Origin: Enterobacteriaceae bacterium UBA7338
GTDB taxonomy: Bacteria > Pseudomonadota > Gammaproteobacteria > Enterobacterales > Enterobacteriaceae
DNA length: 64,000 nucleotides
Direction: 5' to 3'
Assembly (NCBI GenBank): GCA_002480085.1
Contig: DKPJ01000017.1
Location: 439,990-503,989 of the forward strand
The notes beneath the pieces were generated by a model. It searched no databases, had not been told where the DNA came from, and saw only the letters and a program-made list of their open reading frames with translations. Shown one piece after another: positions 16,450-24,972 of the stretch. The position numbers were made by a program, and so were the translations under genes. Each line of letters opens with the position of its first letter. Position 1 is the stretch's first letter.

Positions 16450-17031
16450 CTATTTTGACGCAGCGGGCCCCTGCCAGCGGGTAAAGAGATCTTCCGGCAG
16501 CGTAATATCAAACTGATCGATCACGCGGTTCACCGTCTGGTTGATGATGTCATCAAGGGTCTGCGGACGGTGATAGAAAGCCGGGACCGGAGGCATGATT
16601 GCTGCACCCAGCTCTGCCGCCTGGGTCATCAGTCGCAGGTGACCAAGATGCAGCGGCGTCTCGCGCACGCAGAGCACCAGCGGGCGGCGCTCTTTCAGCA
16701 CCACGTCCGCTGCGCGGGTCAGCAGGCTGTCGGTATAGCTATGAACGATGCCGGAGAGCGTTTTAATGGAACAGGGAAGGATCACCATGCCGGCGGTCTT
16801 GAACGAGCCGGAGGAGATGCTGGCAGCGATATCACGCGAGTCGTGGACCACGTCGGCCAGGGCCTGCACGTCACGCAGGGAGAGGTCGGTCTCCAGCGCC
16901 AGCGTCTGGCGGGCAGCGTTGCTCATCACCAGATGGGTTTCCACCTCGGCCACGTCGCGCAGCACCTGCAGCAGACGCACGCCGTAGATGGCCCCGCTGG
17001 CACCCGAGATGCCAATAATCAGTCGTTTCAT
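16450..17031 (-). CDS. ubiX: Flavin prenyltransferase UbiX
   Basis: Transfers a dimethylallyl group to FMN to make prenyl-FMN, the cofactor of the UbiD decarboxylase in ubiquinone synthesis. The 193-aa product begins MKRLIIGISGASGAIYGVRL, the N-terminal FMN-binding signature, and contains ISSGSF, PCSIKTLSGIVHSY and RETPLHLGHLRLM, all typical. It is close to E. coli UbiX with a slightly longer C-terminus. It lies downstream of purF. Confidence 0.97.
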   Translation of the reverse strand: MKRLIIGISGASGAIYGVRLLQVLRDVAEVETHLVMSNAARQTLALETDLSLRDVQALADVVHDSRDIAASISSGSFKTAGMVILPCSIKTLSGIVHSYTDSLLTRAADVVLKERRPLVLCVRETPLHLGHLRLMTQAAELGAAIMPPVPAFYHRPQTLDDIINQTVNRVIDQFDITLPEDLFTRWQGPAASK

Positions 17032-17095
17032 ATTCCTGTCCTTTTACTTACGTGAGAGGACTTTGCCGGATTATGGCGGGCGTTGCAACGTTGAA

Positions 17096-17117
17096 GCGCC
17101 CTGCGAACGCAGGGCGC
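17096..17117 (-). terminator. Hairpin between purF and ubiX
   Basis: GCGCCCTG (17096-17103) pairs perfectly with CAGGGCGC (17110-17117) around CGAACG. Following minus-strand bases (TTCAACGTT) make a poor U-run, so partial termination or mRNA protection between purF and ubiX is likelier than a full stop. Confidence 0.5.
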
Positions 17118-17126
17118 GCGAGAGGA

Positions 17127-18644
17127 TTACCCCTCGTTATGCATCTCTAAGCTTTCGAGATCGTTCTGCATCTGGACGGCTTTTACGTCGTCATTGCGCA
17201 GGGAGTCGAGATAGTCGAGATACTGCTGGTTGACGTCTTTGGTCACGTAGATGCCGTTGAACACCGAGCACTCAAACTGCTGGATATCCGGGTTCTCGGC
17301 GCGCACGGCGTCGATGAGATCGTTGAGGTCCTGGAAGATCAGGCCGTCAGCGCCGATGATCTGGCGGATCTCGTCCACTTCACGCCCGTGGGCGATCAGC
17401 TCGTTAGCGGTCGGCATATCGATGCCGTAGACGTTCGGGAAGCGGATCTCCGGTGCCGCAGAGGCGAGGTAGACCTTCTTCGCCCCGGCTTCGCGGGCCA
17501 TCTCGATAATCTGTTCCGAGGTGGTGCCGCGCACGATGGAGTCATCCACCAGCAGCACGTTCTTGTCGCGGAACTCGGCGCGGTTGGCGTTGAGCTTGCG
17601 GCGCACGGACTTACGACGCAGCTGCTGGCCCGGCATGATAAAGGTACGGCCAACGTAGCGGTTCTTCACGAAGCCCTGACGGTAGGGTTTATCCAGAATG
17701 TGGGCGATCTCCAGGGCGATATCGCAGGAGGTCTCCGGGATCGGGATCACCACGTCAATGTCGAGATCTTCCCACTCGCGGGCAATCTTCGCCCCCAGCT
17801 TTTTACCCATATTAACGCGGGCGCTGTAGACGGAGATCTTGTCGATAAAAGAGTCCGGACGGGCAAAGTAGACGTACTCAAACAGGCACGGGTTGCTGAC
17901 CGGGTTGTCGGCACACTGGCGGGTAGAGAGCTGGCCCTTCTCGGTGATGTAGACCGCTTCACCCGGGGCGACGTCGCGCAGGAACTCAAAGCCCAGCGTA
18001 TCCAGCGCCACGCTCTCGGAGGCCATCATATACTCGGTGCGGCCATCGCCAACGTCACGCTTGCCCAGCACCAGCGGACGGATGCCGTTGGGATCGCGGA
18101 AGCCGACCATGCCGTGGCCGATAATCATCGCGATGCAGGCGTACGCGCCGCGGATCTGGCGGTTGGTCGCGGCAATAGCGGCAAAAATGTTATCCGCCTC
18201 TAGCGGGTAGTGGCGGAAGTTATCCAGCTCGCTGGCGAAAATATTGAGCAGGATTTCAGAGTCGGAGGTGGTGTTGATGTGGCGACGCTTCTCCTGGAAC
18301 AGCTTCTTACGCAGCTCGTGGGCGTTGGTCAGGTTGCCGTTGTGGGCAAGCGTGATGCCATACGGCGAGTTGACGTAGAAAGGCTGGGCTTCAGACGCGC
18401 TGGAGCTGCCGGCCGTTGGGTAGCGCACATGGCCGATACCCATGTTCCCCTGGAGGCGCTGCATGTGGCGGGCTTCAAATACATCGCTAACCATCCCGTT
18501 CGCTTTACGTAAACGGAAGCAGTTGTTTTCATCGATAGTGATGATGCCTGCGGCATCCTGACCACGGTGCTGGAGCACCGTTAACGCGTCATAAATCGAC
18601 TGGTTTACCGGCATAACACCGGCGATACCGACAATACCGCACAT
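17127..18644 (-). CDS. purF: Amidophosphoribosyltransferase PurF
   Basis: First committed step of purine synthesis: PRPP + glutamine to phosphoribosylamine. The 505-aa product starts MCGIVGIAG, so Cys2 is the N-terminal nucleophile of the class II glutaminase once Met is removed, as in E. coli (no long propeptide). The PRPP-binding loop VLLVDDSIVRGTTS is in the phosphoribosyltransferase half. It is the second gene of the cvpA-purF-ubiX unit under a PurR box. Confidence 0.99.
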   Translation of the reverse strand: MCGIVGIAGVMPVNQSIYDALTVLQHRGQDAAGIITIDENNCFRLRKANGMVSDVFEARHMQRLQGNMGIGHVRYPTAGSSSASEAQPFYVNSPYGITLAHNGNLTNAHELRKKLFQEKRRHINTTSDSEILLNIFASELDNFRHYPLEADNIFAAIAATNRQIRGAYACIAMIIGHGMVGFRDPNGIRPLVLGKRDVGDGRTEYMMASESVALDTLGFEFLRDVAPGEAVYITEKGQLSTRQCADNPVSNPCLFEYVYFARPDSFIDKISVYSARVNMGKKLGAKIAREWEDLDIDVVIPIPETSCDIALEIAHILDKPYRQGFVKNRYVGRTFIMPGQQLRRKSVRRKLNANRAEFRDKNVLLVDDSIVRGTTSEQIIEMAREAGAKKVYLASAAPEIRFPNVYGIDMPTANELIAHGREVDEIRQIIGADGLIFQDLNDLIDAVRAENPDIQQFECSVFNGIYVTKDVNQQYLDYLDSLRNDDVKAVQMQNDLESLEMHNEG

Positions 18645-18678
18645 ACGTCTTTTTCCTCGCTAGGCCACATCGCAGGGC

Positions 18679-19167
18679 TTACGCCCTGGGCAAAAAACTA
18701 GACGAGCTTTGCAGATAGTCAAAAAACCACCTGATGATAACACTGAACTGCGGGATCAGCTGCGAACGCTGCCAGTCATCGCTTTTCGAGAACCCGGTAA
18801 AGGTATCGAGAAAGAACAGGATTGCGGCGACGATCAATGCCCCACGTAGCGCACCGAAGCAAACCCCCAACACCCTGTCGGTACCTGACAGGCCGGTTTT
18901 CTCGACCAGCGCGCCGATAATATAGTTAACGATAGCGCCGACAATCAGCGTTGCGATAAACAGGACCGCGATAGCAATCCCGTTCCGCACCAGTGCGTCT
19001 TCAAAGCCCGTGAACCAAACAGACAGGTAAGTGTAGTAATGACTGGCAACAAAGAAAGCACAACCCCATGTCACCAGCGATAACGCTTCACGAACAAAGC
19101 CGCGGATCAGGCTAACCAGACAGGAAAAACCAATCACCGCGATGATGGCATAATCAATCCAGACCAT
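18679..19167 (-). CDS. cvpA: CvpA, colicin V production-associated membrane protein
   Basis: Inner-membrane protein of 162 aa with about four hydrophobic helices (for example YAIIAVIGFSCLVSLIRGF and GIAIAVLFIATLIVGAIVNY). E. coli CvpA is needed for colicin V export and affects envelope stress tolerance; its molecular function is not settled. It is the first gene of the purine-regulated operon and lies 34 bases upstream of purF. Confidence 0.97.
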   Translation of the reverse strand: MVWIDYAIIAVIGFSCLVSLIRGFVREALSLVTWGCAFFVASHYYTYLSVWFTGFEDALVRNGIAIAVLFIATLIVGAIVNYIIGALVEKTGLSGTDRVLGVCFGALRGALIVAAILFFLDTFTGFSKSDDWQRSQLIPQFSVIIRWFFDYLQSSSSFLPRA

Positions 19168-19222
19168 ATGTGTCCCTTGATTTACGCCCTGTCGTCCAGT
19201 TCGGGGCGCATTCTAACAGAAA

Positions 19223-19238
19223 AAGAAAACGTTTGCGT
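19223..19238 (-). promoter_or_regulatory. PurR operator upstream of cvpA-purF
   Basis: AAGAAAACGTTTGCGT matches the 16-base PurR consensus ACGCAAACGTTTGCGT at 14 positions, with the central AAACGTTT intact. It is about 55 bases upstream of the cvpA start, where E. coli has its PurR site, so purine repression should be conserved. Confidence 0.88.
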
Positions 19239-19260
19239 AGCGATTTCCGTGCCGCGCAGA

Positions 19261-19295
19261 AATAAAAATGGCGCTGAAAAAATATTCAACGCCAT
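19261..19295 (-). terminator. Terminator after dedD
   Basis: ATGGCGCTGAA (19268-19278) pairs with TTCAACGCCAT (19285-19295); on the minus strand the stem is followed by TTTTATT. It separates folC-dedD transcription from the PurR-controlled cvpA promoter directly downstream. Confidence 0.85.
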
Positions 19296-19351
19296 CAGAC
19301 CTTTTGCCTCTTCGGGCCTGCCGGTCGCTCTTTTTTTACCCTGTCAGAGGA

Positions 19352-20050
19352 TCAGTTTGCGCTGTAGTTCATCACCACGCCGCTTAACCCTGACAGCTGT
19401 TTTAACTCACCGAGCGAACCTTTTAGCTTATCTCTGGAGGCGTCCGGGCCGACCAGAATGCGGGTTATTTTACCCTGTACCGGCGTGTTTGGGATAGTGT
19501 AAACGCGATACCCTGCCCCACGCAGCTTGCCGACGATCTCGGTGACTTTATCAGCATTTTTCAGCGCCCCGAGCTGAACCACCCAGGCTTTGCCGGTTGG
19601 CGCAGGCTTCTCCTCCGCCGCCGGTTTAGGCGGTGCGGCCGGCGCGTCGTTGGCGGCCGCCAGCTGCTCGCTGGTGCGATCCCGCTGCGGCTGCGGCTTA
19701 GGCTGCGGCTTCTCAACCGGCTTCGCTTTCGGCGTTTCAACCGGATACTGCTCCGCTTCCGCCGCGCCGCTTTCAAGCGCCTGCCGGGAGGTCTCCAGCG
19801 ACGGCGCGGCGGCATCGCCCGCGCGCACCTCTTCCGCTGCCCCCTCCGGCGGCTGGGCAGGCAGCGCCTGCGTGGCCGCAGGCATCATGTCCGGCTCATC
19901 GCGATCCCCCGGCTTCGGCACCAGCGGAATAGCCGCAAACTCGTCCTGATAGTGTTTCTTCTGCCCGTCCAGCAGCCCTGGCAGGATAATGACCCCCAGC
20001 GCCACCAGCACAATGGTTCCCATTAAACGGTTCTGAAACTTACTTGCCAC
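19352..20050 (-). CDS. dedD: DedD, SPOR-domain cell-division protein
   Basis: Septal-ring protein that binds denuded peptidoglycan through a C-terminal SPOR domain. I chose GTG at 20050 (VASKFQNRLMGTIVLVALGV), matching E. coli MASKFQNRL; the open frame runs 42 codons further inside folC without similarity. The resulting 232-aa protein has a membrane helix (IVLVALGVIILPGLL), a Pro/Ala/Glu-rich linker and the SPOR domain (AWVVQLGALKNADKV ... ITRILVGPDASRDKL). The linker is more charged and somewhat longer than in E. coli (220 aa). The start overlaps the folC end by 11 bases. Confidence 0.96.
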   Translation of the reverse strand: MASKFQNRLMGTIVLVALGVIILPGLLDGQKKHYQDEFAAIPLVPKPGDRDEPDMMPAATQALPAQPPEGAAEEVRAGDAAAPSLETSRQALESGAAEAEQYPVETPKAKPVEKPQPKPQPQRDRTSEQLAAANDAPAAPPKPAAEEKPAPTGKAWVVQLGALKNADKVTEIVGKLRGAGYRVYTIPNTPVQGKITRILVGPDASRDKLKGSLGELKQLSGLSGVVMNYSAN

Positions 20051-21308
20051 CGGCTCTCCCCGCGTCCATCGCTTCCATGACGTGTGCCACCGTGTGGAAT
20101 GAACCACACACCAGCACGGTATCTTCAGGTCTGGCATCTGCCATCGCTGCATGCCACGCCTGCACAACGTCAGCAAATGCAGCCCCCGCTTTCAGGTGGG
20201 CCAGCAGCTGCTCTGCCGTTGCGCCGCGCGGCCCCTCCAGAGGGGCACAATACCAGCTATCGACGCAGCGCTCCAGACAGGCCAGCGTGCCGCCGATGTC
20301 TTTATCGTGCAGCATTCCCACCACCGCCAGCACGCGCCCGCGTGACGGCAGCGCGTCAAGCCGCCCGGCAAGGTAGGCCGCCGCGTGTGGGTTATGCGCC
20401 ACGTCGAGGATCAGGCGTGGCGATTCGCTCACGATCTGAAAACGGCCCGGCAGGATCGCTCCGGCAATGCCGTCACGGATCGCCTGCTCGCTCACCGTCA
20501 GCCCGCTGGCCCGCAGCGCCGCCAGGGCGGTGGCCGCATTGGGCTGCGGAACCTGGGGCAGCGGCAGCGCGTCCAGCTCGCCCGCCGCATCCTGAAACGT
20601 CCAGCTATTATCCGTCACCGCATAACGCCAGTGATCCCCGCGGCGCAGCAGGGTTGCCCCCTTCTCCGCTGCCACCTCGGCAATGGTGTGCGGCATATCA
20701 GGTTCTCCCACGACGGCAGGTTTGCCGCTGCGGAAAATACCGGCCTTCTCCCGGCCAATGCTTTCGCGATCCGGTCCCAGCCAGTCGGTATGATCGAGAG
20801 CGATGCTGGTCACCACCGCCACGTCGGCATCGACCATGTTGGTGGCATCGAGGCGTCCGCCCAGCCCAACCTCAAGGATCACCACGTCCAGCGCGGCCTG
20901 CTTAAACAGCCACAGCGCCGAGAGGGTGCCGTACTCAAAGTAGGTCAGGGAGGTCTCGCCCCGTGCGGCTTCAATAGCAGCAAACGAGCGGGTATGCTCC
21001 CGCTCCGGCAGCTCGCCGCCCTGCACGCGTACGCGCTCGGTATAGCGCACCAGGTGGGGCGAACTGTAGACGCCAACCCGGTAGCCCGCCGCCAGCAGGA
21101 TCGACTCCAGCGTGCGACAGGTGGTGCCTTTGCCGTTGGTGCCTGCCACGGTAAAGACGAAAGGCGCAGGCTTCAGTACCTCCAGCGCAGCGGCCACCCG
21201 GCTGACGCGCTCAAGTCCCATATCGATGGTTTTACCGTGCAGGTTTTCCAGATAAGAAAGCCACGTGGCCAGGGGCGACGTGGCTTGAGGAGTGCTTTTC
21301 GTTTCCAT
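20040..21308 (-). CDS. folC: Bifunctional folylpolyglutamate synthase/dihydrofolate synthase FolC
   Basis: Adds L-glutamate to dihydropteroate and then to folates. The 422-aa product has the Mur-ligase-type P-loop GTNGKGTTCR near residue 57, the YSSPHLVRYTERVRV segment, VGLGGRLDATN and the C-terminal-domain LDVAHNPHA. Length agrees with E. coli (422 aa). It lies after accD, from which it is separated by a terminator-like hairpin, and overlaps dedD. Confidence 0.98.
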   Translation of the reverse strand: METKSTPQATSPLATWLSYLENLHGKTIDMGLERVSRVAAALEVLKPAPFVFTVAGTNGKGTTCRTLESILLAAGYRVGVYSSPHLVRYTERVRVQGGELPEREHTRSFAAIEAARGETSLTYFEYGTLSALWLFKQAALDVVILEVGLGGRLDATNMVDADVAVVTSIALDHTDWLGPDRESIGREKAGIFRSGKPAVVGEPDMPHTIAEVAAEKGATLLRRGDHWRYAVTDNSWTFQDAAGELDALPLPQVPQPNAATALAALRASGLTVSEQAIRDGIAGAILPGRFQIVSESPRLILDVAHNPHAAAYLAGRLDALPSRGRVLAVVGMLHDKDIGGTLACLERCVDSWYCAPLEGPRGATAEQLLAHLKAGAAFADVVQAWHAAMADARPEDTVLVCGSFHTVAHVMEAMDAGRAGGK

Positions 21309-21338
21309 AGTGCCCGGGGATTGCTACCAGTGTGAAAA

Positions 21339-21367
21339 GAAAAAAGGCAGAGCCGGCTGGCCCTGCC
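21339..21367 (-). terminator. Terminator after accD
   Basis: Minus-strand GGCAGGGCC pairs with GGCTCTGCC (21346-21367, one G-U) and is followed by TTTTTTCTTTTC. It sits between accD and folC, so folC relies on read-through or its own promoter. Confidence 0.8.
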
Positions 21368-21377
21368 CTCTGGTTTA

Positions 21378-22292
21378 TCAGATGCCGACTTCCTGATCCG
21401 GTACCGGCGGTACCACCACGCTTTCACGCGGTGCATCCGGGTTTGGCGCAGGCTGGTTCATCAGCTTCGCCAGGATGCTCGCCAGCTTCAGGCGCAGCTC
21501 CGGACGACGCACGATCATATCGATCGCGCCTTTCTCGATCAGAAACTCACTGCGCTGGAAGCCCGGCGGCAGTTTCTCACGCACGGTCTGCTCGATGACG
21601 CGCGGACCGGCAAAGCCGATAAGCGCCTTCGGCTCGGCGATGTTGAGGTCGCCCAGCATCGCAAAGCTTGCAGAGACGCCACCCATGGTCGGGTCGGTCA
21701 GCACGGAGATGTACGGCAGACCGCGCTCCTGCATTTTCGCCAGCGCGGCAGAGGTTTTCGCCATCTGCATCAGAGACATCAGCGCTTCCTGCATACGCGC
21801 ACCGCCGGAGGCGGAGAAGCAGATCAGCGGGCAGTTGTCTTCCAGCGCCTGCTCAACGGCACGCACAAAACGTGCGCCCACGACAGAACCCATCGAGCCG
21901 CCCATAAAGGCAAACTCAAAGGCCGCCGCCACAACCGGCTGCTCGTGCAGGGTGCCTTTCATCACCACCAGCGCGTCTTTCTCGCCGGTCTCTTTCTGAG
22001 CCGTCGCCAGACGATCTTTGTATTTCTTCGAGTCGCGGAACTTCAGCACATCTTTCGGCTCAAGCTCGCTACCCAGCTCCACCATTGACCCTTCGTCCAG
22101 CAGGCTATGCAGGCGATTACGCGCTGACATCCGCATGTGGTGGTCACATTTCGGGCAGACCTCAAGGTTACGCTCCAGTTCGGCACGGTAAAGTACCTGA
22201 CCGCAGCTGTCACATTTGGTCCACACGCCCTCAGGGATGCTTGCCTTGCGGGTGGGGGTAATATTGCTTTTAATTCGTTCAATCCAGCTCAT
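21378..22292 (-). CDS. accD: Acetyl-CoA carboxylase carboxyltransferase subunit beta AccD
   Basis: With AccA it moves the carboxyl group from biotin-AccB to acetyl-CoA, making malonyl-CoA. The ATG at 22292 (MSWIERIKSNITPTRKASIP) follows AAAGGTTATCA and matches E. coli; total 304 aa. The zinc ribbon ligands C27, C30, C46 and C49 are present, and the crotonase-fold core (SASGGARMQEALMSLMQM, TDPTMGGVSASFAMLGD) is intact. The C-terminal tail ends DQEVGI. Confidence 0.99.
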   Translation of the reverse strand: MSWIERIKSNITPTRKASIPEGVWTKCDSCGQVLYRAELERNLEVCPKCDHHMRMSARNRLHSLLDEGSMVELGSELEPKDVLKFRDSKKYKDRLATAQKETGEKDALVVMKGTLHEQPVVAAAFEFAFMGGSMGSVVGARFVRAVEQALEDNCPLICFSASGGARMQEALMSLMQMAKTSAALAKMQERGLPYISVLTDPTMGGVSASFAMLGDLNIAEPKALIGFAGPRVIEQTVREKLPPGFQRSEFLIEKGAIDMIVRRPELRLKLASILAKLMNQPAPNPDAPRESVVVPPVPDQEVGI

Positions 22293-22395
22293 TGATAACC
22301 TTTCTGCATGAACCTGGTAGCCCATAAATGGTGCACATTAAAACATAACAGTCGGCAACTTGGGACAAAAAAGTGGTCGAACCGTTGCCGGGTTC

Positions 22396-23055
22396 CTATT
22401 TTGCCTGTCGAGATGCCGCCCGTCGATGACGAATGATTTCGATCACGCCTGGCAGGATAGAGAGCACGATAATCGCCACGATCATCAGCTTCAGATTCTC
22501 CTGCACCACCGGCAGATCGCCAAACAGATAGCCTGCATAGGTGAACAGCAATACCCATAACAGCGCGCCGATAACGTTGTAGGCTGCAAAGTGACGATAG
22601 GACATATGGCCCATTCCCGCCACAAATGGCGCAAATGTTCTGACGATCGGCACAAATCGCGCCAGGATTATCGTCTTGCCGCCATGCTTGTCGTAGAACG
22701 CATGGGTCTTATCGAGATAGCTGCGACGGAAGATCTTCGAGTTGGGATTGCTGAAGAGCCGGTCGCCAAACAGACGGCCAATGGTGTAGTTCACCGCATC
22801 GCCGAGGATCGCGGCGACAATCATCAGCATCACCATCATATGCACGTTGAGATCGTTGCTCGGCAGCGCGGAGAGCGCCCCGGCCACAAACAGCAGCGAG
22901 TCGCCGGGCAGAAAAGGCGTCACCACCAGCCCGGTCTCACAGAACAAAATCAGGAACAGAATGGCGTAGATCCAGATACCGTATTCGGCCACCAGCTCCG
23001 CCAGATGCACGTCAATGTGCAGGATAAAGTCGATCAGAAAGTAGATAAAATCCAT
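22396..23055 (-). CDS. dedA: DedA, inner-membrane DedA/VTT-family protein
   Basis: A 219-aa polytopic protein matching E. coli DedA. The family signature segments ETGLVVTPFLPGDSLLF and ARFVPIVRTFAPFVAGMG are present, the latter with the conserved acidic/basic pattern. DedA-superfamily members are proposed lipid flippases (for example of undecaprenyl phosphate) or proton-dependent transporters; which applies to this paralogue is not known. It sits 25 bases after truA. Confidence 0.97.
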   Translation of the reverse strand: MDFIYFLIDFILHIDVHLAELVAEYGIWIYAILFLILFCETGLVVTPFLPGDSLLFVAGALSALPSNDLNVHMMVMLMIVAAILGDAVNYTIGRLFGDRLFSNPNSKIFRRSYLDKTHAFYDKHGGKTIILARFVPIVRTFAPFVAGMGHMSYRHFAAYNVIGALLWVLLFTYAGYLFGDLPVVQENLKLMIVAIIVLSILPGVIEIIRHRRAASRQAK

Positions 23056-23080
23056 GTCATTAGCCTTTGTCTGTCTGCAT

Positions 23081-23893
23081 TTAGTCCGCTAAAAACAGCG
23101 GCCCCATAGGCAACACGGGCAGTTCAAACCTGGCAGGGTAGTCTACCGCCACCAGGTACAGCCCTTCCGCTTTTGCCGTTGCTGCTGCAAGCCGACGATC
23201 CTTTGCCGCCAGCAGCTCTGCTATCCAGCTCTCCGGCTGGTTGTGGCTACCTACTTCCATCAGGCTGCCGACAATATTCCTGACCATATGATGTACAAAG
23301 GCATTGGCTTTGATATCGACCACCACATATGCACCGTAACGGGTTACGTTAATGTGCATCACGTTACGCCACGGCGTGCGCGACTGGCACTGCACCGCCC
23401 GGAACGAGGTAAAGTCATTCTCGCCAATCAGACACTGGGCCGCGCGGTGCATCCGCTCCGCATCCAGCGGCTGATGGTAGTGCGTTACGCCCTGGCCGAG
23501 TACCGCCGGACGCAGCCGATGATTGTAGATGACGTAGCGGTAACGGCGAGCCGTGGCGCTAAAACGCGCATGAAAATCATCGGGCACATCTTTCACCCAG
23601 CGCACCGCAATGTCACCAGGTAAATTCGCATTTACCCCCAGCGTCCAGGCCGCCTCTTTACGCAGGGCGGTGGTCTCGAAGTGCACCACCTGCCCCGTGC
23701 CGTGCACGCCCGCGTCGGTGCGGCCCGCGCAGAAGACCGAGATCGGCTCGTTGGCCACCTGGGAGAGCGCCTTCTCCAGCTTCTCCTGCACGCTGCGAAC
23801 TTCATTCTGCCGCTGCCAGCCGTAGTATTTACTGCCGTCGTACTCAATGCCCAGCGCGATCCGGTAGACCGGCTTCTCCTGCACCTCGGACAT
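23081..23893 (-). CDS. truA: tRNA pseudouridine(38-40) synthase TruA
   Basis: Makes pseudouridine at positions 38-40 of the anticodon arm. 270 aa. The catalytic aspartate is D60 in CAGRTDAGVHGTGQ. GIEYDGSKYYGWQRQ, FVHHMVRNIVGSLMEVG and the C-terminal VDYPARFELPVLPMGP are typical. The start codon overlaps the usg stop as TGATG, indicating translational coupling. Confidence 0.98.
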   Translation of the reverse strand: MSEVQEKPVYRIALGIEYDGSKYYGWQRQNEVRSVQEKLEKALSQVANEPISVFCAGRTDAGVHGTGQVVHFETTALRKEAAWTLGVNANLPGDIAVRWVKDVPDDFHARFSATARRYRYVIYNHRLRPAVLGQGVTHYHQPLDAERMHRAAQCLIGENDFTSFRAVQCQSRTPWRNVMHINVTRYGAYVVVDIKANAFVHHMVRNIVGSLMEVGSHNQPESWIAELLAAKDRRLAAATAKAEGLYLVAVDYPARFELPVLPMGPLFLAD

Positions 23894-24906
23894 CAGTAGA
23901 GATACTCCTGGACCAGCTTCTCGGCGATCTTCACCGCCATCAGCGCGCCGCCGAAGCGGACGTTATCCGCCACCGACCAGAACTGGATCTGCTCCGGCAT
24001 ACCGTAGTCGTTACGCACGCAGCCGATAGAGAGCTGAGCGTTGCCAGAGGCGTCCCCCACCTGGGTCGGGAACTCGCCGGCCTCGGAGAGCACGATATCT
24101 TCGCCACGGGCAAAAGCGTCGCGCGCCTCTTCCGCCGCCAGCGGACGCAGGGCTTCGAAGTTCACCATCTGCGCGTGGCCATAGAAGACCGGTGACTGGA
24201 CGCTGCTGACGGAGACCATCAGCCCCTCGTCCTGCAGCACCTTCCGCACCTGGTCAACGACGCGGCGCTCGTCAGGCACGCTGCCTTCGCCATCCACGCG
24301 CAGCGGCAGCATGTTGAACGCCAGCTGGCGGCCAAAATAGTCATCTTCGTCGATGGGAATGCCGTTGAGCAGCTTGGCGCTCTGCCCGGCCAGCGCATCC
24401 ACCGCCGCCTTACCCTGGCCAGAAACCGACAGCAGGTTTGTCACGGAGATACGCGACAGGCCGCCCTCTTCAATCAACGGTTTCAGCGCGGTTAGCAGCT
24501 GGCTGGTGAGACTGTCGGCAACGGCAATCACGTTGCGGTTGCGGTAGTCGGCCAGCACGAAGGGGTTAACGTCCGGCACGACCAGCGGCACGTCCGGCTC
24601 CAGCGCAAACAGGCCGCTGGCGTCGATCACCAGGCAGCCAGCGTTAGTTGCCTCTTCAATATAGGTTGCCGAAGCTTCCGCGCCAGCCACGAAAAAGGCC
24701 AGCTGCGCCTGCGTCCAGTCAAACTCGGCGGCGTCCTGAACATAGATTGTTTTACCCACGTAGCGCAGGTCTTTACCGGCGCTCTCGTGACGGGCCAGCG
24801 CATACAGATCGCCCACCGGGAACTGGCGCTCAGCAAGCGTTTCGAGCAGGGCTTCGCCGACAGCGCCGGTCGCGCCCAGGATGGCAATGTTCCAGCCTTC
24901 TGACAT
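23893..24906 (-). CDS. usg: Usg, aspartate-semialdehyde-dehydrogenase-like protein
   Basis: A 337-aa homologue of aspartate-semialdehyde dehydrogenase with an intact N-terminal NADP motif (AILGATGAVGEALLETL). At the place of the catalytic Asn-Cys motif it reads VIAVADSLTSQLLTALKPL (about 127-144), so the active-site cysteine is missing. This agrees with E. coli Usg, which is not known to have the enzyme activity. Its conserved place before truA suggests a retained but unknown role. Confidence 0.95.
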   Translation of the reverse strand: MSEGWNIAILGATGAVGEALLETLAERQFPVGDLYALARHESAGKDLRYVGKTIYVQDAAEFDWTQAQLAFFVAGAEASATYIEEATNAGCLVIDASGLFALEPDVPLVVPDVNPFVLADYRNRNVIAVADSLTSQLLTALKPLIEEGGLSRISVTNLLSVSGQGKAAVDALAGQSAKLLNGIPIDEDDYFGRQLAFNMLPLRVDGEGSVPDERRVVDQVRKVLQDEGLMVSVSSVQSPVFYGHAQMVNFEALRPLAAEEARDAFARGEDIVLSEAGEFPTQVGDASGNAQLSIGCVRNDYGMPEQIQFWSVADNVRFGGALMAVKIAEKLVQEYLY

Positions 24907-24972
24907 GGTGGTTTACTCCAGACAATAGCAGTACGCTCCCCGCAGCCTGGCGGAGAGCGAAAGAGAATGAGT

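Noticed and set aside
20084..21335. Plus-strand frames (273 and 316 codons) inside folC
   Set aside because: Arg/Pro/Ala-rich antisense shadows of folC.
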